DNA of 64,000 nt from FEN-1219 sp963744305 (GCA_963744305.1 CAVUTF010000046.1:496001-560000); one strand, 5' to 3'; counted from the stretch's first letter, positions 1 to 9,870 are shown. Notes: generated from the sequence alone by a model not told the origin. Made by a program: numbers and translations.

Positions 1-562
1 GCGAATGTCCGCGTGCTGATGATCTGCCCGTAGAAGGCCTCTGAGGTATCGAGATTGTGGTTGTAGTAGTCGAGACCTGCGGCGGCGAGGCGCTCGGCCT
101 GACCTTCGCGAAGCAACCCCAATGTGGCGCAAGTCTCGAGCCCTAGCTCCTTGACCTCCGCGATCATCGTCAGTATCGGCTCGAGCTGTGAGTCCTTCGG
201 CCCTCGGTACGACGCGCCCATGCAGAATCGCGTGGCGCCGGCGTCGCGCGCCTTGCGGGCCGCGGCGAGCACATCGGCGAGCGGCAACAGCTCGTGCGTC
301 GTCACCGCCGTCGCGAATCGGATGCTCTGCGGGCAATACGCGCAATCCTCCGGGCATGCGCCCGTCTTGATCGACAGCAGGGTCGAGATCTGCACCTCGT
401 TCGCCGCGAAGTGGCGCGCGATGCACCGAGTGCGCCTCGTAGAGCAGATCGTTCAATGGCAACTCGAACAGCGCCGCGACTTGCGGGAGCGTCCATTCGA
501 GCCGCGGCCCGCGCTCGTTCCGCCCCGCACGTGCAACCGTTTCACTCACAGCTTCCGACATT
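1..562 (-). CDS. bioB: Biotin synthase, N-terminal part, cut by window edge; one frame break
   Basis: Radical-SAM enzyme that inserts sulfur into dethiobiotin, the last step of biotin synthesis. Reading the minus strand from the ATG at 560-562 gives a start rich in Glu and Ala, then a typical BioB opening (WTLPQVAALFELPLNDLLYE). After one frame change come the radical-SAM cluster motif KTGACPEDCAYCPQS and later GLDYYNHNLDTS, both hallmarks of the family. The frame breaks between VHRA and HFAANEVQIS, at about 408-420, where one extra base sits in a GC-alternating run. The C-terminal half lies beyond the window. comF starts 72 bases away on the other strand. Confidence 0.88.
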
Positions 563-634
563 TCGCTCTCGCTCCCGCGCTCTATAGGCCGCAGATTCAG
601 TATCGAGAACGCTTCGTTTGGCTGTCAACCTGCG

Positions 635-1316
635 ATGGAGCCACTGGTTTACGAGCCGTTGCTGCGCGCGCTATTTCCGGAGCGCTGCCCCGGCTGCAGA
701 GAATCGACTCGCGAGGGGTTTTGCGCCGCTTGCGTCGCGAGCTTCGCCCGCCTTTCGCGACCCTGCACCCTCTGCGGGTTGCCGCTCCCGGTTGCGGCGT
801 GCCCCCGTCGCCTGCACACGTGGCACGTGAGCGCAGTCATTGCACCGTTCCTCTATTCTGCGCCGCTCGATCGCTATGTGCGTCAGCTCAAATACGCAGG
901 ATCGCGCAAGCTCGGCCGCGCGCTCGGCCTACTGCTAGCGGCGCGCGTCGCTCCGGAGTTTCGCGCGATTGACGCACTGCTTCCCATGCCGCTGCATGCG
1001 CAGCGCTTGCGGGAGCGGGGCTACAACCAGGCTACCGAGATCGCGCGCGCAGTCGCGCGGCTGCAGGGGCTGCCGTTGCTGCAAGGCGCTGCGCGGCTGC
1101 GAGCAAGCCCACCGCAGACGAGCCTCGATGCCCGCGCGCGGTACGCTAAACAGCGCGGGGGCGTTTGGGGCACCTTCACGGCTCGCTGGGCGGCGAATCG
1201 CAATCGTCGACGACGTGATCACGACCGGCGCCACCGTGAATGCGTTGGCCGAAGCGCTGCTCGCGGCGGGCGCCAGCCACGTCGAGGCTTGGGCAGTGGC
1301 AAGGACGCTGCCGTAG
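635..1316 (+). CDS. comF: ComF-family phosphoribosyltransferase-like competence protein, one frame break
   Basis: Double-zinc-ribbon plus phosphoribosyltransferase-fold protein, related to ComF/GntX and linked to DNA uptake. The N-terminus has paired cysteines (CPGCRE, FCAAC, CTLCG) as in the family's zinc finger. The middle carries YVRQLKYAGSRKLGRALG and MPLHAQRLRERGYNQA. The PRPP-binding loop IAIVDDVITTGAT lies near the end, but in the next frame. The break is at about 1130-1145 (one extra base), so neither single frame encodes the whole protein; joined, it is about 226 residues. It diverges from bioB, a common proteobacterial pairing, and ends next to an inverted repeat at 1322. Confidence 0.85.
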
Positions 1317-1321
1317 AACGA

Positions 1322-1390
1322 GGTCGGGTACCGATTTCCGCTGCCGCGATCGTTCGCTGAAGCGGCGCAGTGGAAAATCGGTACCCGACC
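1322..1390. repeat. Long imperfect inverted repeat, REP-like
   Basis: Left arm 1322-1347 reads ggtcgggtaccgatttccgc and onward. Right arm 1362-1390 is its near-perfect reverse complement, ending aaaatcggtacccgacc. About 14 bases separate the arms, and the only differences are one or two small bulges. No T-run follows, so it is not a typical terminator. Palindromes built on a GGGTACC core are reminiscent of REP elements associated with RAYT transposases; that family link is inferred. It lies between the convergent comF and ubiA, and the ubiA frame as written runs through it. Confidence 0.7.
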
Positions 1391-1391
1391 C

Positions 1392-2336
1392 CACGCTCGC
1401 GGAAGACATAGTCGAGCGCGATCCCGCAAAATACGGCACCGCCGAGCCACGCGTTGTTCAAGAACGCGCGAAAGCAATTTCCGACGTCGCGGTTGCGAAT
1501 CAAGATATTGCTGATAGACGGCAAACACAGCGGCGGCCGCGAGGCCGCCGTAATACCAGCCGCCCAGCTCGCGCCCCGCCCGGCGAGCGCGAGGCTCCCA
1601 AACAGAAGAGCACCTGCAGGCCTCCGATGAACACGCGGTCCATGTCGCCGAAGAGGATTGCGGTCGAGCGGACGCCGATCTTCAGGTCGTCGACTCGATC
1701 CGCCATTGCGTACTGCGTGTCGTACACGACCACCCAGATGATCGCAGCGAGAAACAGCAGCCAGCCGACGCGCGGAACTTCGCCGAGCTGCGCTGCGAAC
1801 GCCATCGGCACACCCCACGCGAACGCAAGCCCAAGCACGAACTGCGGCGTCGATAGAAACCGCTTCGTGAACGGATACACGACTAGGAGCGCAGCGCCGC
1901 CGACGGCGAACAGGAACGTGATGCGATTCATCGACAGCACGAGCCCGAGCGCAATCAGCATGAGGCCGGCGAATAGCACCAGTGCTTCGGCTGGCGCCAC
2001 CTCACCGGTCGCGAGAGGCCGGTTCGCCGTGCGCCGCACGTGCCCATCGATGTTGCGATCGGCGAAGTCGTTGATCACGCAGCCGGCGGAGCGGACGAGA
2101 ACCGTGCCGATGACGAGCACGAGGAAAACTCGCGGATCCGGCCGGCCCTGCGCGGCGATCCAAAGTGCCCACAGAGTCGGCCACAGTAGCAGCCAGATGC
2201 CGATCGGCCGGTTGAGCCGCAGTAGCCGCACATAGGAATAGGAATGACCTAGCGCTGTCGCAAGCTGCCGCGCCGGGCGCATCAGCGAGCTGCGCGCCGC
2301 ATCGGCAGCTCCACCAGGTTTGGTCGCACTAGTCAT
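1392..2336 (-). CDS. ubiA: 4-hydroxybenzoate polyprenyltransferase, three frame breaks near the 3' end
   Basis: Membrane prenyltransferase that attaches the polyprenyl tail to 4-hydroxybenzoate in ubiquinone synthesis. From the start at 2336 it shows RLNRPIGIWLLLWPTLWALW, the Asp-rich motif CVINDFADRNIDGHVRRT, and the second motif YDTQYAMADRVDDLKIGVRS, between many hydrophobic helices. The C-terminal part is spread over three frames: LALAGRG, then GGWYYGGLAAAAVFAVYQQY, then LIRNRDVGNCFRAFLNNAW, ending near GIALDYVF at about 1405. Breaks are near 1610, 1575 and 1503. The true stop is not visible; the last open frame continues through the inverted repeat into comF antisense as far as 1219. ubiC is absent next to it. 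Confidence 0.85.
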
Positions 2337-2384
2337 CCCTGGGCGATTCTAGGGTTAGTGTCGGCGGCGAACCAAACGGGCTTC

Positions 2385-4422
2385 TCAGACTTTCGCATAT
2401 TCGCTCGTCCCTCTGCTCCAGCGGCGAATCAGCGGCGCCACCCGCTCGGGATGTCGCTCGAGCAGCCGCTCGGACACCTCGATCACGCGTGGCAAGAGGT
2501 CGGCGTCGCGCAGCAGATCCGCCACCCGCAACTGGAGGATGCCGGTTTGGCGCGTGCCTAGCACCTCGCCGGGGCCGCGCAGCTGCAAATCTCTTTGCGC
2601 CACCTCGAATCCGTCGTTCGTCGCGCGGATGACTTTCAGTCGCTCGTTGGCCAGCGCCGACAAGGGCGGCTTGTACAGCAGGACGCAGCTCGATGCGTCG
2701 CGGCCCCGCCCGACCCGGCCGCGCAATTGGTGCAGCTGTGCCAAGCCCATGCGTTCCGCGTTCTCGACGACCATCAACGTTGCATTCGGCACATCGACAC
2801 CGACCTCGATGACGGTCGTGGCGACGAGCAAATTGAGCGTACCCTCCTTGAATTTGCGCATGACGGCTTCCTTGTCCGCGGCTTTCATCCGTCCGTGAAT
2901 CAGCCCGATCGCAAGCTGCGGCAGCGCCGCCGCCAGGGCTTCAACCAGCGCCGTCGCGGCGCTCACGTCAACGGCTTCGGATTCTTCTATCAAGGGGCAT
3001 ACCCAATACGCCTGCTGGTGAGCCGCGCAGTGTGCCGCGACTCTCGCGACGAGCTCCACTCGCCGTTGCTCGGGCATCACGACCGTGCGCACTGGCTTGC
3101 GACCCGGCGGAAGCTCGTTGATCACGGAGCAGTCCAGATCCGCGTACGCAGTCATCGCGAGCGTGCGCGGGATCGGCGTCGCAGTCATCACGAGTTGGTG
3201 CGGCGAACGGACTGCGTCCTCCCCTTTGAGCTTCAAGCGCAGCCGTTGCTGCACTCCGAAACGGTGCTGCTCGTCGACGACAACCAACGCGAGCTTGGAA
3301 AAGCGCACGGACTCCTGAAACAGCGCGTGCGTGCCCACGACGACGTTGGCCGAGCCGTCGCGAATGCTCGCGAGCGCCGCGGCGCGCTGCCCCGCGCTCA
3401 ACGAGCCCACGAGCGCAACCACGTTGATCGCGAGCGGCGTGAGCCAGCGCGCGAAGCTTGCAAAGTGCTGCTCGGCGAGGAGCTCCGTGGGCGCCATGAC
3501 GGCGGTCTGATGGCCCGAGGCGCTTGCCGTGAGCGCCGCGAACGCAGCAACGACGGTCTTGCCCGAGCCGACGTCGCCCTGCAGCAAGCGATGCATCGGA
3601 AACCCGCCGGCGAGATCGCCGAGGATTTCGTCGACGGCCTGACGTTGCGCGCTCGTCAGAGCAAACGGCAACGCCGCGTGCAGGCGCTCGAGCACACCGG
3701 CGGGCGCGCACAGCGGATAAGCCCGCTCGCTGCGGGCGGCAAGCGGCGGTCTGCCGCAAGCTCAAGCGCTGCGCTACGAGCTCTTCCAGCGCGACGCGGC
3801 GCTGACACTCATGCTTGCCGGAGGTGAGCAGCGCCGGTTCCGCGTCCTGGGGCGGGCGATGCAGATAGGCGAGGGCCGCGCCGAGCGGCGGCCAATCGTC
3901 CGGGAGCAGGTCGGCGAGATAATCGGGCAACGGGTGCTGCGCGAGGCGGCGCAAAGCCTCGTCGACGAGGCGCCGCAAGCGCTGCTGATGAACGCCCTCA
4001 GTCGTCGGATAGACCGGCGTCAGCCGTGCCTCGGGCGGGGGCTCGTCGCGGCCGATCACCCGATGCTCCGGATGAATCATCTCGAGACCGGTCGGCCCGG
4101 AGCGCACTTCGCCGTAGCAACGCAAGCGCGCCCCGCGAACCATGCCCTCTTGTTGCGCGCGCGTGAAATGGAAAAAACGCAGGGTAATGAAACCGGTGCC
4201 ATCCGCGAGGCGGCACAACAGCGAGCGGCGCCGGCGGAACGCGACCTCAGCGACCTCGATCGCGCCTTCGATGAGCGCCTTCTCGCCCGGGACCAGGCTG
4301 CCGAGCGCCCTAACCGCCGTTCGGTCCTCGTAGCGCTGCGGCAACAGGCAGAGCAGGTCCGCGATTCGCTCGACGCCAAGCCTCGCGAGGCGCGAGGCTA
4401 CGATTGGACCCACGCCGGCCAA
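2385..4422 (-). CDS. recG: ATP-dependent DNA helicase RecG, one frame break
   Basis: Branch-migration helicase acting on stalled forks and Holliday junctions. The N-terminal part (from 4422) holds the helix-hairpin-helix opening GVGPIVASRLARLGV and the wedge OB-fold, with RYEDRT and PVYPTTEGVHQQRLRRLV. After a frame change between about 3716 and 3770 come the helicase motifs: FALTSAQRQAVDEI, the Walker A LLQGDVGSGKTVVA, DEQHRFGVQQR (DEQH box), TATPIPRTLA, IHGRMKAADKEAVM and QLRGRVGRG. The joined length of about 678 residues matches RecG. The start is a TTG; no ATG or GTG occurs between it and an upstream in-frame stop near 4502, and homologues begin slightly earlier, so a second nearby break is possible. 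Confidence 0.9.
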
Positions 4423-4544
4423 GTTTCCGACCGGCTGATCGAACGCCGTCTCCTCGCTCGGCGGCTTGTTGAGATGCCGTTTGGATTCGATGCGCGTGGC
4501 CTAGGAGGCTGTCCGACTAATGGTCATCATCGCGAGGGACGCTT

Positions 4545-4926
4545 CTAAAGGACGAGGATCGCGTCAACCTCCACCGCCACTCCACGCGGCAATTGGGCGA
4601 CACCAATCGCCGCACGGGCTGGATACGGCTCCGTGACGTACTCCGCCATGATCTCGTTCACGAGCGCAAAGTGGGCGAGGTCCGTGAGATAGACGGTGAG
4701 CTTGACTGCGTTCGCGAGCGACCCGCCGGCGGCTTCGGCAACCGCTGCGAGATTCTCGAATACCTGCACGATCTGCTCGCGCGGACCGCCTTCGACGACC
4801 TTCATCGTCGTCGGATCGAGCGGAATCTGTCCCGAGAGATAGACGGTGTTGCCTGCTGCGGACGGCCTGACTGTATGTGCCTATCGCCGCCGGCGCACGC
4901 GCCGTGTGGATCCGTGTTTTCGCCAT
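4545..4926 (-). CDS. ridA: RidA/YjgF-family reactive intermediate deaminase, one frame break
   Basis: Small trimeric enzyme that hydrolyses reactive enamines and imines released by PLP enzymes. It starts at 4926 with MAKTRIHTARAPAAIGTYSQ. After a frame change at about 4855-4864 it continues GNTVYLSGQIPLDP, FENLAAVAEAAGGS, VYLTDLAHFALVN and PARAAIGVAQLPRGV. The last block holds the conserved Arg that binds the substrate carboxylate. The joined product is about 126 residues, the usual size. It sits between recG and spoT on the same strand; spoT-ridA-recG is a familiar gammaproteobacterial order. Confidence 0.88.
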
Positions 4927-4939
4927 CGCACGCCCGCGC

Positions 4940-7096
4940 TCAACCGGCGCTTCTGCTGACTCTGACGACGCCGGGAATGCTGCGGATGCTGCGCACGACC
5001 TGGGCGAGCTGCTTACGGTCCCGCACCTTCACGCGGAACATCAGCGCCGAGGCGTCACCTTCGGTGTCCACGCGCACGTGATCGATGTTGGTATGCGTGC
5101 CCGAGATTCGCCCAGCCACCTCGGCGAGCAGGCCGACGCGGTCGAGCGTGCGCACCTGAATCTCGGAATGAAACTCGCCTTTCACGCTGCGCTTCCAGTC
5201 CACCGGAATCCATTTCGAGGGATGCTTGCGATACTCGGCGAGGTTTCGGCAATTGTCGCGGTGGATCACGATGCCCCTGCCGCTCGACATGAAGCCGACA
5301 ATCTCGTCGCCGGGAATCGGATAGCAGCAGCGGGCGTAGTTCACGACCATACCTTCCGTGCCGGCGATGTCGAGCGGTTTGCGCTGTGCGGCGACATCCG
5401 AGCCATCGCCCTCGCTCGCCTGCGCGAGCATGCCGGCGACCACGGGCGCCAACCGCTCGCCCAAGCCGAGCTGCTCGAACAGCGTCTCGATGTCGCTTAT
5501 GGCGAGTTCCTTCAACAAAGCGTCGACGCGCACCTTCGGCAGCTTGCGGATGCTCAACGAATACGGCAGAAGCTCCTGGGATAGCAGCCGCCGGCCGAGC
5601 TCTTGGGCCTCGTCGCGCTTCAAGTTCTTGAGGTAGCCGCGGATCGCGTTGCGCGCCTTCGCGGTGACGACGAAATTGACCCAGCTCGGATTCGGGCGCG
5701 CGCCGCGCGCAGTAACGATTTCGACCGTCTCGCCGTTGCGCAGCATCGTCTTCAAAGGTACGAGCCGGCGATCGATCTTCGCAGCAACGCAGCGATTGCC
5801 GACGTCCGTGTGAACCGCATAAGCGAAATCCACGGCCGTAGCGCCCCGCGGCAGCCGCATGATCTCCCCCTTCGGCGTAAACACGTAAACCTTGTCGGGG
5901 AAGAGGTCCGCCTTGACGGTCTCGAGGAATTCCTCGGAGTTCGCGGCGCGCTCCATCTCCATGAGTCCGGCCAGCCAGTCCCGCGCCCGCTCCTCCGTGC
6001 TGTGGGTGTTCTTGTCGACTGCCTTGTATTGCCAGTGCGCGGCGACGCCGCGCTCGGCAATCTTGTCCATCTCCTCCGTGCGGATCTGGATCTCCAAGGG
6101 CAGACCGTTCGGGCCGAACAGCGTCGTGTGCAGCGATTGGTAGCCGTTGACCCGCGGAATGGAAATGTAGTCCTTGAATCGCCCCGGCATCGGCTTGAAC
6201 AGCTGATGGGCGGTGCCCAGCGCGCGATAGCAGCTATCGACGTGCGGCACGACGATTCGCACGCCGAATACGTCCACGATGTCGGACAAGTGAATATGCT
6301 TGCGCTGCATCTTCACGTAGATGCTGTAGAGGTGCTTTTCGCGGCCGATGACCCGCGCCTCGATGCCCGCGTCGCCGAGCCCTTTCGTGAGCCGGGCTTC
6401 GATCTTGCGAAGCAGGTGCCTCTGGTTGCCTTTGGCGCGCCGTAGTGCCCGCTGCAGCACGCGATAGCGGAAGGGGTACAGCGTTTTGAAGCCGAGCTCC
6501 TCGAGCTCGATCTTCAGGCTGTAGACGCCGAGCCGATTTGCGATCGGCGCATAGATATCGAGCGTCTCGCGCGCGATTCGCTGCTGCTTGTCGAGCGGCA
6601 ACGATTGAATGGTGCGCATGTTGTGCGTGCGGTCCGCGAGCTTCACCAAGATCACGCGCAGATCCTTCGCCATCGCGAGGAGCATCTTACGGAAGCTCTC
6701 GGCCTGCGCTTCTGCCGCGCTGTCGAATCGCAAGTGATCGATCTTGCTGACGCCGTCCACGAGCAGAGCGACGTCCTCGCCGAAGCGCGTCTCGATCTCC
6801 GCGAGCGTGCTCGGCGTGTCCTCGACGACGTCGTGCAGCAGCGCCGCTTTGATCGAGCCTGCGTCGAGATGCAGGCCCGCGAGAATCTCGGCAACGGCTA
6901 TGGGGTGAGTGATATACGGCTCGCCGCTGCGCCGCTGTTGTCCCTCGTGCGCCTTCGCGCTGAACTCGTACGCTTCCTGGATCGGCGGGATGTCGGCAGC
7001 CGGAAGGTAGGCTTCGAGTCTTGGGACTAGCCTGCTGAAGTCGTCGGTCCGCCACACCGACAACCCGCGTTCGAGTATGGCAGCGCCATAGTCCAT
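4940..7096 (-). CDS. spoT: Bifunctional (p)ppGpp synthetase/hydrolase
   Basis: Makes and degrades the stringent-response alarmone. The product is 718 residues, typical for SpoT. Domains in order: an HD hydrolase (residues about 40-160) with H50, HD at 88-89 in LLHDVVEDT, and KLADRTHNM at 152-160; a RelA-type synthetase with RFKDYISIPRVNGYQSLHTT around 310-330 and EIQIRT; a TGS domain (VYVFTPKGEIMRLPRGATAV, near 405); a zinc-finger/linker region with RCCYPIPGDEIVGF; and a C-terminal ACT domain (VRTLDRVGLLAEVAGRISG). The intact hydrolase residues favour SpoT over a synthetase-only RelA. It is downstream of rpoZ and gmk on the same strand, the usual gmk-rpoZ-spoT cluster. Confidence 0.96.
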   Translation of the reverse strand: MDYGAAILERGLSVWRTDDFSRLVPRLEAYLPAADIPPIQEAYEFSAKAHEGQQRRSGEPYITHPIAVAEILAGLHLDAGSIKAALLHDVVEDTPSTLAEIETRFGEDVALLVDGVSKIDHLRFDSAAEAQAESFRKMLLAMAKDLRVILVKLADRTHNMRTIQSLPLDKQQRIARETLDIYAPIANRLGVYSLKIELEELGFKTLYPFRYRVLQRALRRAKGNQRHLLRKIEARLTKGLGDAGIEARVIGREKHLYSIYVKMQRKHIHLSDIVDVFGVRIVVPHVDSCYRALGTAHQLFKPMPGRFKDYISIPRVNGYQSLHTTLFGPNGLPLEIQIRTEEMDKIAERGVAAHWQYKAVDKNTHSTEERARDWLAGLMEMERAANSEEFLETVKADLFPDKVYVFTPKGEIMRLPRGATAVDFAYAVHTDVGNRCVAAKIDRRLVPLKTMLRNGETVEIVTARGARPNPSWVNFVVTAKARNAIRGYLKNLKRDEAQELGRRLLSQELLPYSLSIRKLPKVRVDALLKELAISDIETLFEQLGLGERLAPVVAGMLAQASEGDGSDVAAQRKPLDIAGTEGMVVNYARCCYPIPGDEIVGFMSSGRGIVIHRDNCRNLAEYRKHPSKWIPVDWKRSVKGEFHSEIQVRTLDRVGLLAEVAGRISGTHTNIDHVRVDTEGDASALMFRVKVRDRKQLAQVVRSIRSIPGVVRVSRSAG

Positions 7097-7159
7097 GGCC
7101 TTATCTTACCGGCGCCCTCGCCGGTTCCTCTTCGGGTCAAGTGCCCTGTCGGGCCGCAA

Positions 7160-7450
7160 CTAGTCGCCGATCGAAATCGGCCTCGATAGCAGGTCGTCGG
7201 GCATGGACGCCTGCGCGGCGGTAAGGTCCAGAAGGTCTTCGACGGGTTGATCGCGTTGCGTCAGGATTTCCTCGGTGATGTAGCCTTCCGCGATTTCCCG
7301 CAGCGCGACGACCGTCGGCTTGTCGTTCTCCCAATCCACCATCGGATGTGCGCCGTTCGCAAGCTGGCGCGCGCGCTTGGCCGCGACGAGCACGAGCTGG
7401 AACATGTTCGGGATTTTTTGCGCGCAGTCTTCGACGGTGATTCTTGCCAT
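7160..7450 (-). CDS. rpoZ: RNA polymerase omega subunit
   Basis: Omega promotes assembly and stability of RNA polymerase and forms part of a ppGpp-binding site. The protein is 96 residues and starts at the ATG at 7448-7450 with MARITVEDC. It has the family blocks NMFQLVLVAAKRARQL, DNDKP-like WENDKPTVVALREIAEG and ITEEIL. A longer in-frame extension upstream exists but runs antisense-like through gmk and is not credible. It lies 68 bases downstream of gmk and 63 bases before spoT, so the ppGpp-responsive subunit and the ppGpp enzyme are encoded together. Confidence 0.96.
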   Translation of the reverse strand: MARITVEDCAQKIPNMFQLVLVAAKRARQLANGAHPMVDWENDKPTVVALREIAEGYITEEILTQRDQPVEDLLDLTAAQASMPDDLLSRPISIGD

Positions 7451-7518
7451 TGGCAACGCCCTCCTTGGGCATATCTGGACGTCCAGTGTACTGCAACACC
7501 CCCTTGGGCTAGCAAGTC

Positions 7519-8148
7519 TCAGGCACCCGCGAGCACTTGCTGTGCTTGCGCCCGGACGGCCGCGGAGTCCGAGCGGTATGGCTCCGCAGCCCCCGCAAGG
7601 ATCGCGCCGAGCCGGTCGAGCGCAAGCTCGAAATCGTCGTTGATCACGACGTAATCGAACTCGTTCCAATGCCTCATGTCCGCTACGGCGTCCGCTAGGC
7701 GCCTGCGAATCGTAGCCTCCGTGTCGGTCGCGCGACCCCGTAGGCGCCGCTCGAGCTCGGCGACGCTCGGCGGCAGGATGAACACGCGCGAGGCATCCGG
7801 CGCCCGCGCTCGTACCTGACGAGCGCCCTGCCAATCGATCTCCAGCACGACGGAATAGCCCTGGCCAAGCAATGAATCAACGTGATCGAGGCCGGTCCCA
7901 TACCAATTGTCGAACACCTGGGCATACTCGAGAAACGCGTCTCGCTGCACCATCTCCTTGAACTTGGACGCATTGACGAAGAAGTAATCGACGCCGTCGA
8001 CTTCCGTCGGGCGCGGCGGCCGCGTCGTATAGGAGATCGAGAACTTGAGGGACGGATCGCGATCGAGCAGCGCGCGCACCAAGCTCGTCTTACCGGCGCC
8101 GGAGGGCGCCGATACGACCCAAAGACGACCGCGGGACCCCGCCTTCAC
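7519..8148 (-). CDS. gmk: Guanylate kinase
   Basis: Phosphorylates GMP to GDP in purine nucleotide recycling. At 209 residues it has the usual length. The P-loop APSGAGKT sits at residues 14-21. The GMP-binding region follows, with SISYTTRPPRPTEVDGVDYF, then the lid and FILPPSVAELERRLRGR, and finally the adenine-binding YVVINDDFELALDRL. It is preceded by yicC with a gap of only 4 bases and followed by rpoZ and spoT, the standard order in gammaproteobacteria. Confidence 0.96.
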   Translation of the reverse strand: MKAGSRGRLWVVSAPSGAGKTSLVRALLDRDPSLKFSISYTTRPPRPTEVDGVDYFFVNASKFKEMVQRDAFLEYAQVFDNWYGTGLDHVDSLLGQGYSVVLEIDWQGARQVRARAPDASRVFILPPSVAELERRLRGRATDTEATIRRRLADAVADMRHWNEFDYVVINDDFELALDRLGAILAGAAEPYRSDSAAVRAQAQQVLAGA

Positions 8149-8152
8149 GCGC

Positions 8153-9019
8153 TCACTCTAGATTTTGGACTTGCTCGCGCATCTGTTCGATCAAGACCTT
8201 GAGCTCAACCGCTGCGCGCGTCAGAAACTCGTCCTGCACCTTGGAGGCGAGCGTGTTGGCCTCGCGATTGAGCTCTTGAATCAAGAAATCCAGCCGGCGG
8301 CCGACGGGCTCGGCGCGCCCCAACACGTCGCCGATCTCGGCGATGTGGCCTACGAGTCGATCGACCTCTTCGGCGACATCCACCCGCTGCGCAAGGATCG
8401 CGAGCTCCTGCTCGATGCGCTCGGGCTGCACTTGCACATCGAAGCGTTGCAAGCGCTCCTGGAGGCGCTCGCGATAGCGACTTTGAGCACCTGCGAGCAG
8501 CGGCCTGATCTCGTCCGCAAGCTTCGTGATCCCCCCGATCCGTTCACGCAGCGCGTCGACGATGCGCTCGCCTTCGCGGCGCCGCGCCGCCTGTAGCGCA
8601 GCGAGCGCTTGCGTAAAGCATGCCTTGGCGGGCTCGGCGAGCGCGCTAGTTGCGCTGTCGGGCTCCTTCAATATTCCGGGCGAGCGCAGCACCTCGCCGA
8701 TGGACAACGGCCTCGCGTCGGGGAACACGGCACGCACGCGGTCCTGCAAGCGGCGAAGCTCCTGCAACGCATCCTCGGCTACGACCGTGGTTTCGGCGTC
8801 CGCGGCACTTGCGGCGACCCGCAGCGTGCAATCGAGCTTGCCGCGCTTGACGAGGTTACCAACGATGTCGCGGCATTCGGGCTCGAGCGCGCGCAGCTCC
8901 TCGGGCAAGCGGAAGCTCAACTCCAGAAACCGGTGATTGACGCTGCGTATCTCCCAAGCCAACCGCAACGGCGCAACGACGACGTCCGCCGTTGCAAACC
9001 CTGTCATGCTGTGAGGCAT
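8153..9019 (-). CDS. yicC: YicC/YloC-family endoribonuclease
   Basis: YicC-type proteins are stress-related, and work on family members indicates endoribonuclease activity and a link to small-RNA turnover. The start chosen is the ATG at 9019, giving MPHSMTGFA, which matches the conserved family opening; a GTG 30 bases upstream is also in frame. Family blocks visible are WEIRSVNHRFLELSFRLPEE, LVKRGKLDCTLRV and DFLIQELNREANTLASK near the C-terminus, followed by AAVELKVLIEQMREQVQNLE. The gene directly precedes gmk. On the other strand, 50 bases away, starts a PP2C phosphatase. Confidence 0.93.
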   Translation of the reverse strand: MPHSMTGFATADVVVAPLRLAWEIRSVNHRFLELSFRLPEELRALEPECRDIVGNLVKRGKLDCTLRVAASAADAETTVVAEDALQELRRLQDRVRAVFPDARPLSIGEVLRSPGILKEPDSATSALAEPAKACFTQALAALQAARRREGERIVDALRERIGGITKLADEIRPLLAGAQSRYRERLQERLQRFDVQVQPERIEQELAILAQRVDVAEEVDRLVGHIAEIGDVLGRAEPVGRRLDFLIQELNREANTLASKVQDEFLTRAAVELKVLIEQMREQVQNLE

Positions 9020-9069
9020 TCGATTGAGTCCGGGGCTTAATTCAGACACTCTGTCGCGCCGAAAGGCCG

Positions 9070-9870
9070 GTGCCGAGTGTACATCAGGCTAATATTCGCG
9101 AGTCCGAGGGGCGAGTAGCGCAAGTGCGGGTCGAGTTTACGAAGCTGAGCCTGGCTGGAAACAGGCCGGAGAACCAGGATCGGGTGGACATCGTGGCGCA
9201 TGGCGACACCCTGCTCATGGTCGTCGTCGACGGCATGGGCGGCCATGCGCACGGGGCCAAGGCCGCCGAGGTCACGGTAAGCACGCTGAAGGAGTGCTTC
9301 GGCGAGATCTCGCTGCCGGTATTCGACCCGCAGGGGTTTCTCACCCTGTCGCTCGCGCGCGCGCACGACAAGGTCGTGCGTCTCGGCGAAGGCGTCGCGC
9401 TCGACCACAAGCCGCGTGCGACGTGCGCGGTCTGTCTCGTGCAGGACGCGGGCGCCTATTGGGCGCATGTCGGCGACAGTCGCGTCTACCAAGCGCGCAC
9501 GGGCAGCGTGCACGAGCGCACTCGCGACCATAGCCACGTCGAGCTGCTGCTCCGGGAAGGCCTGATTGCGGAAAGTGAGATGCGTGCTCACCCGATGCGG
9601 AATTTCGTCGAGTGTTGCCTCGGCGGCGATGCACCGCTGCCTGACATGAGCGTGACGGCGCGCAAGGCGCTCAAAGTCGGCGACGTGTTGGCCGTCTGCA
9701 CCGACGGGCTTTGGTCTGGACTCGAGGATGCCGATATCGGTCAGCTCGCGAGCGCGGAGCCGGTGCCGCTCGAGCCGGCCTTGCGTGTGCTCGCGGAACG
9801 CGCGGTCGCGCGCAATTCTCCCTATAGCGACAACACCAGCGCCGCGGCCGTACGCTGGCTCGGCGACTAG
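9070..9870 (+). CDS. PP2C-family serine/threonine protein phosphatase
   Basis: Metal-dependent phosphatase of the PPM/Stp class. Motifs seen: RPENQDR, VVVDGMGGHAHG (metal-binding Asp and Gly), YWAHVGDSRVYQ, RDHSHVELLLREG, VLAVCTDGLWSGL and SDNTSAAAV near the end. The reading frame has a GTG at 9070; another GTG at 9124 starts just before the domain (QVRVEFTKLS) and may be the true start, giving 248 residues. There is no transmembrane segment. No partner Ser/Thr kinase gene is seen in the window, so the target is unknown. It lies between divergent yicC and co-directional rph. Confidence 0.88.
   Translation: MPSVHQANIRESEGRVAQVRVEFTKLSLAGNRPENQDRVDIVAHGDTLLMVVVDGMGGHAHGAKAAEVTVSTLKECFGEISLPVFDPQGFLTLSLARAHDKVVRLGEGVALDHKPRATCAVCLVQDAGAYWAHVGDSRVYQARTGSVHERTRDHSHVELLLREGLIAESEMRAHPMRNFVECCLGGDAPLPDMSVTARKALKVGDVLAVCTDGLWSGLEDADIGQLASAEPVPLEPALRVLAERAVARNSPYSDNTSAAAVRWLGD

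Noticed and set aside
1240..2235. 331-codon open frame on the plus strand
   Set aside because: Antisense to ubiA; Ser/Thr/Arg-rich, no recognisable domain.
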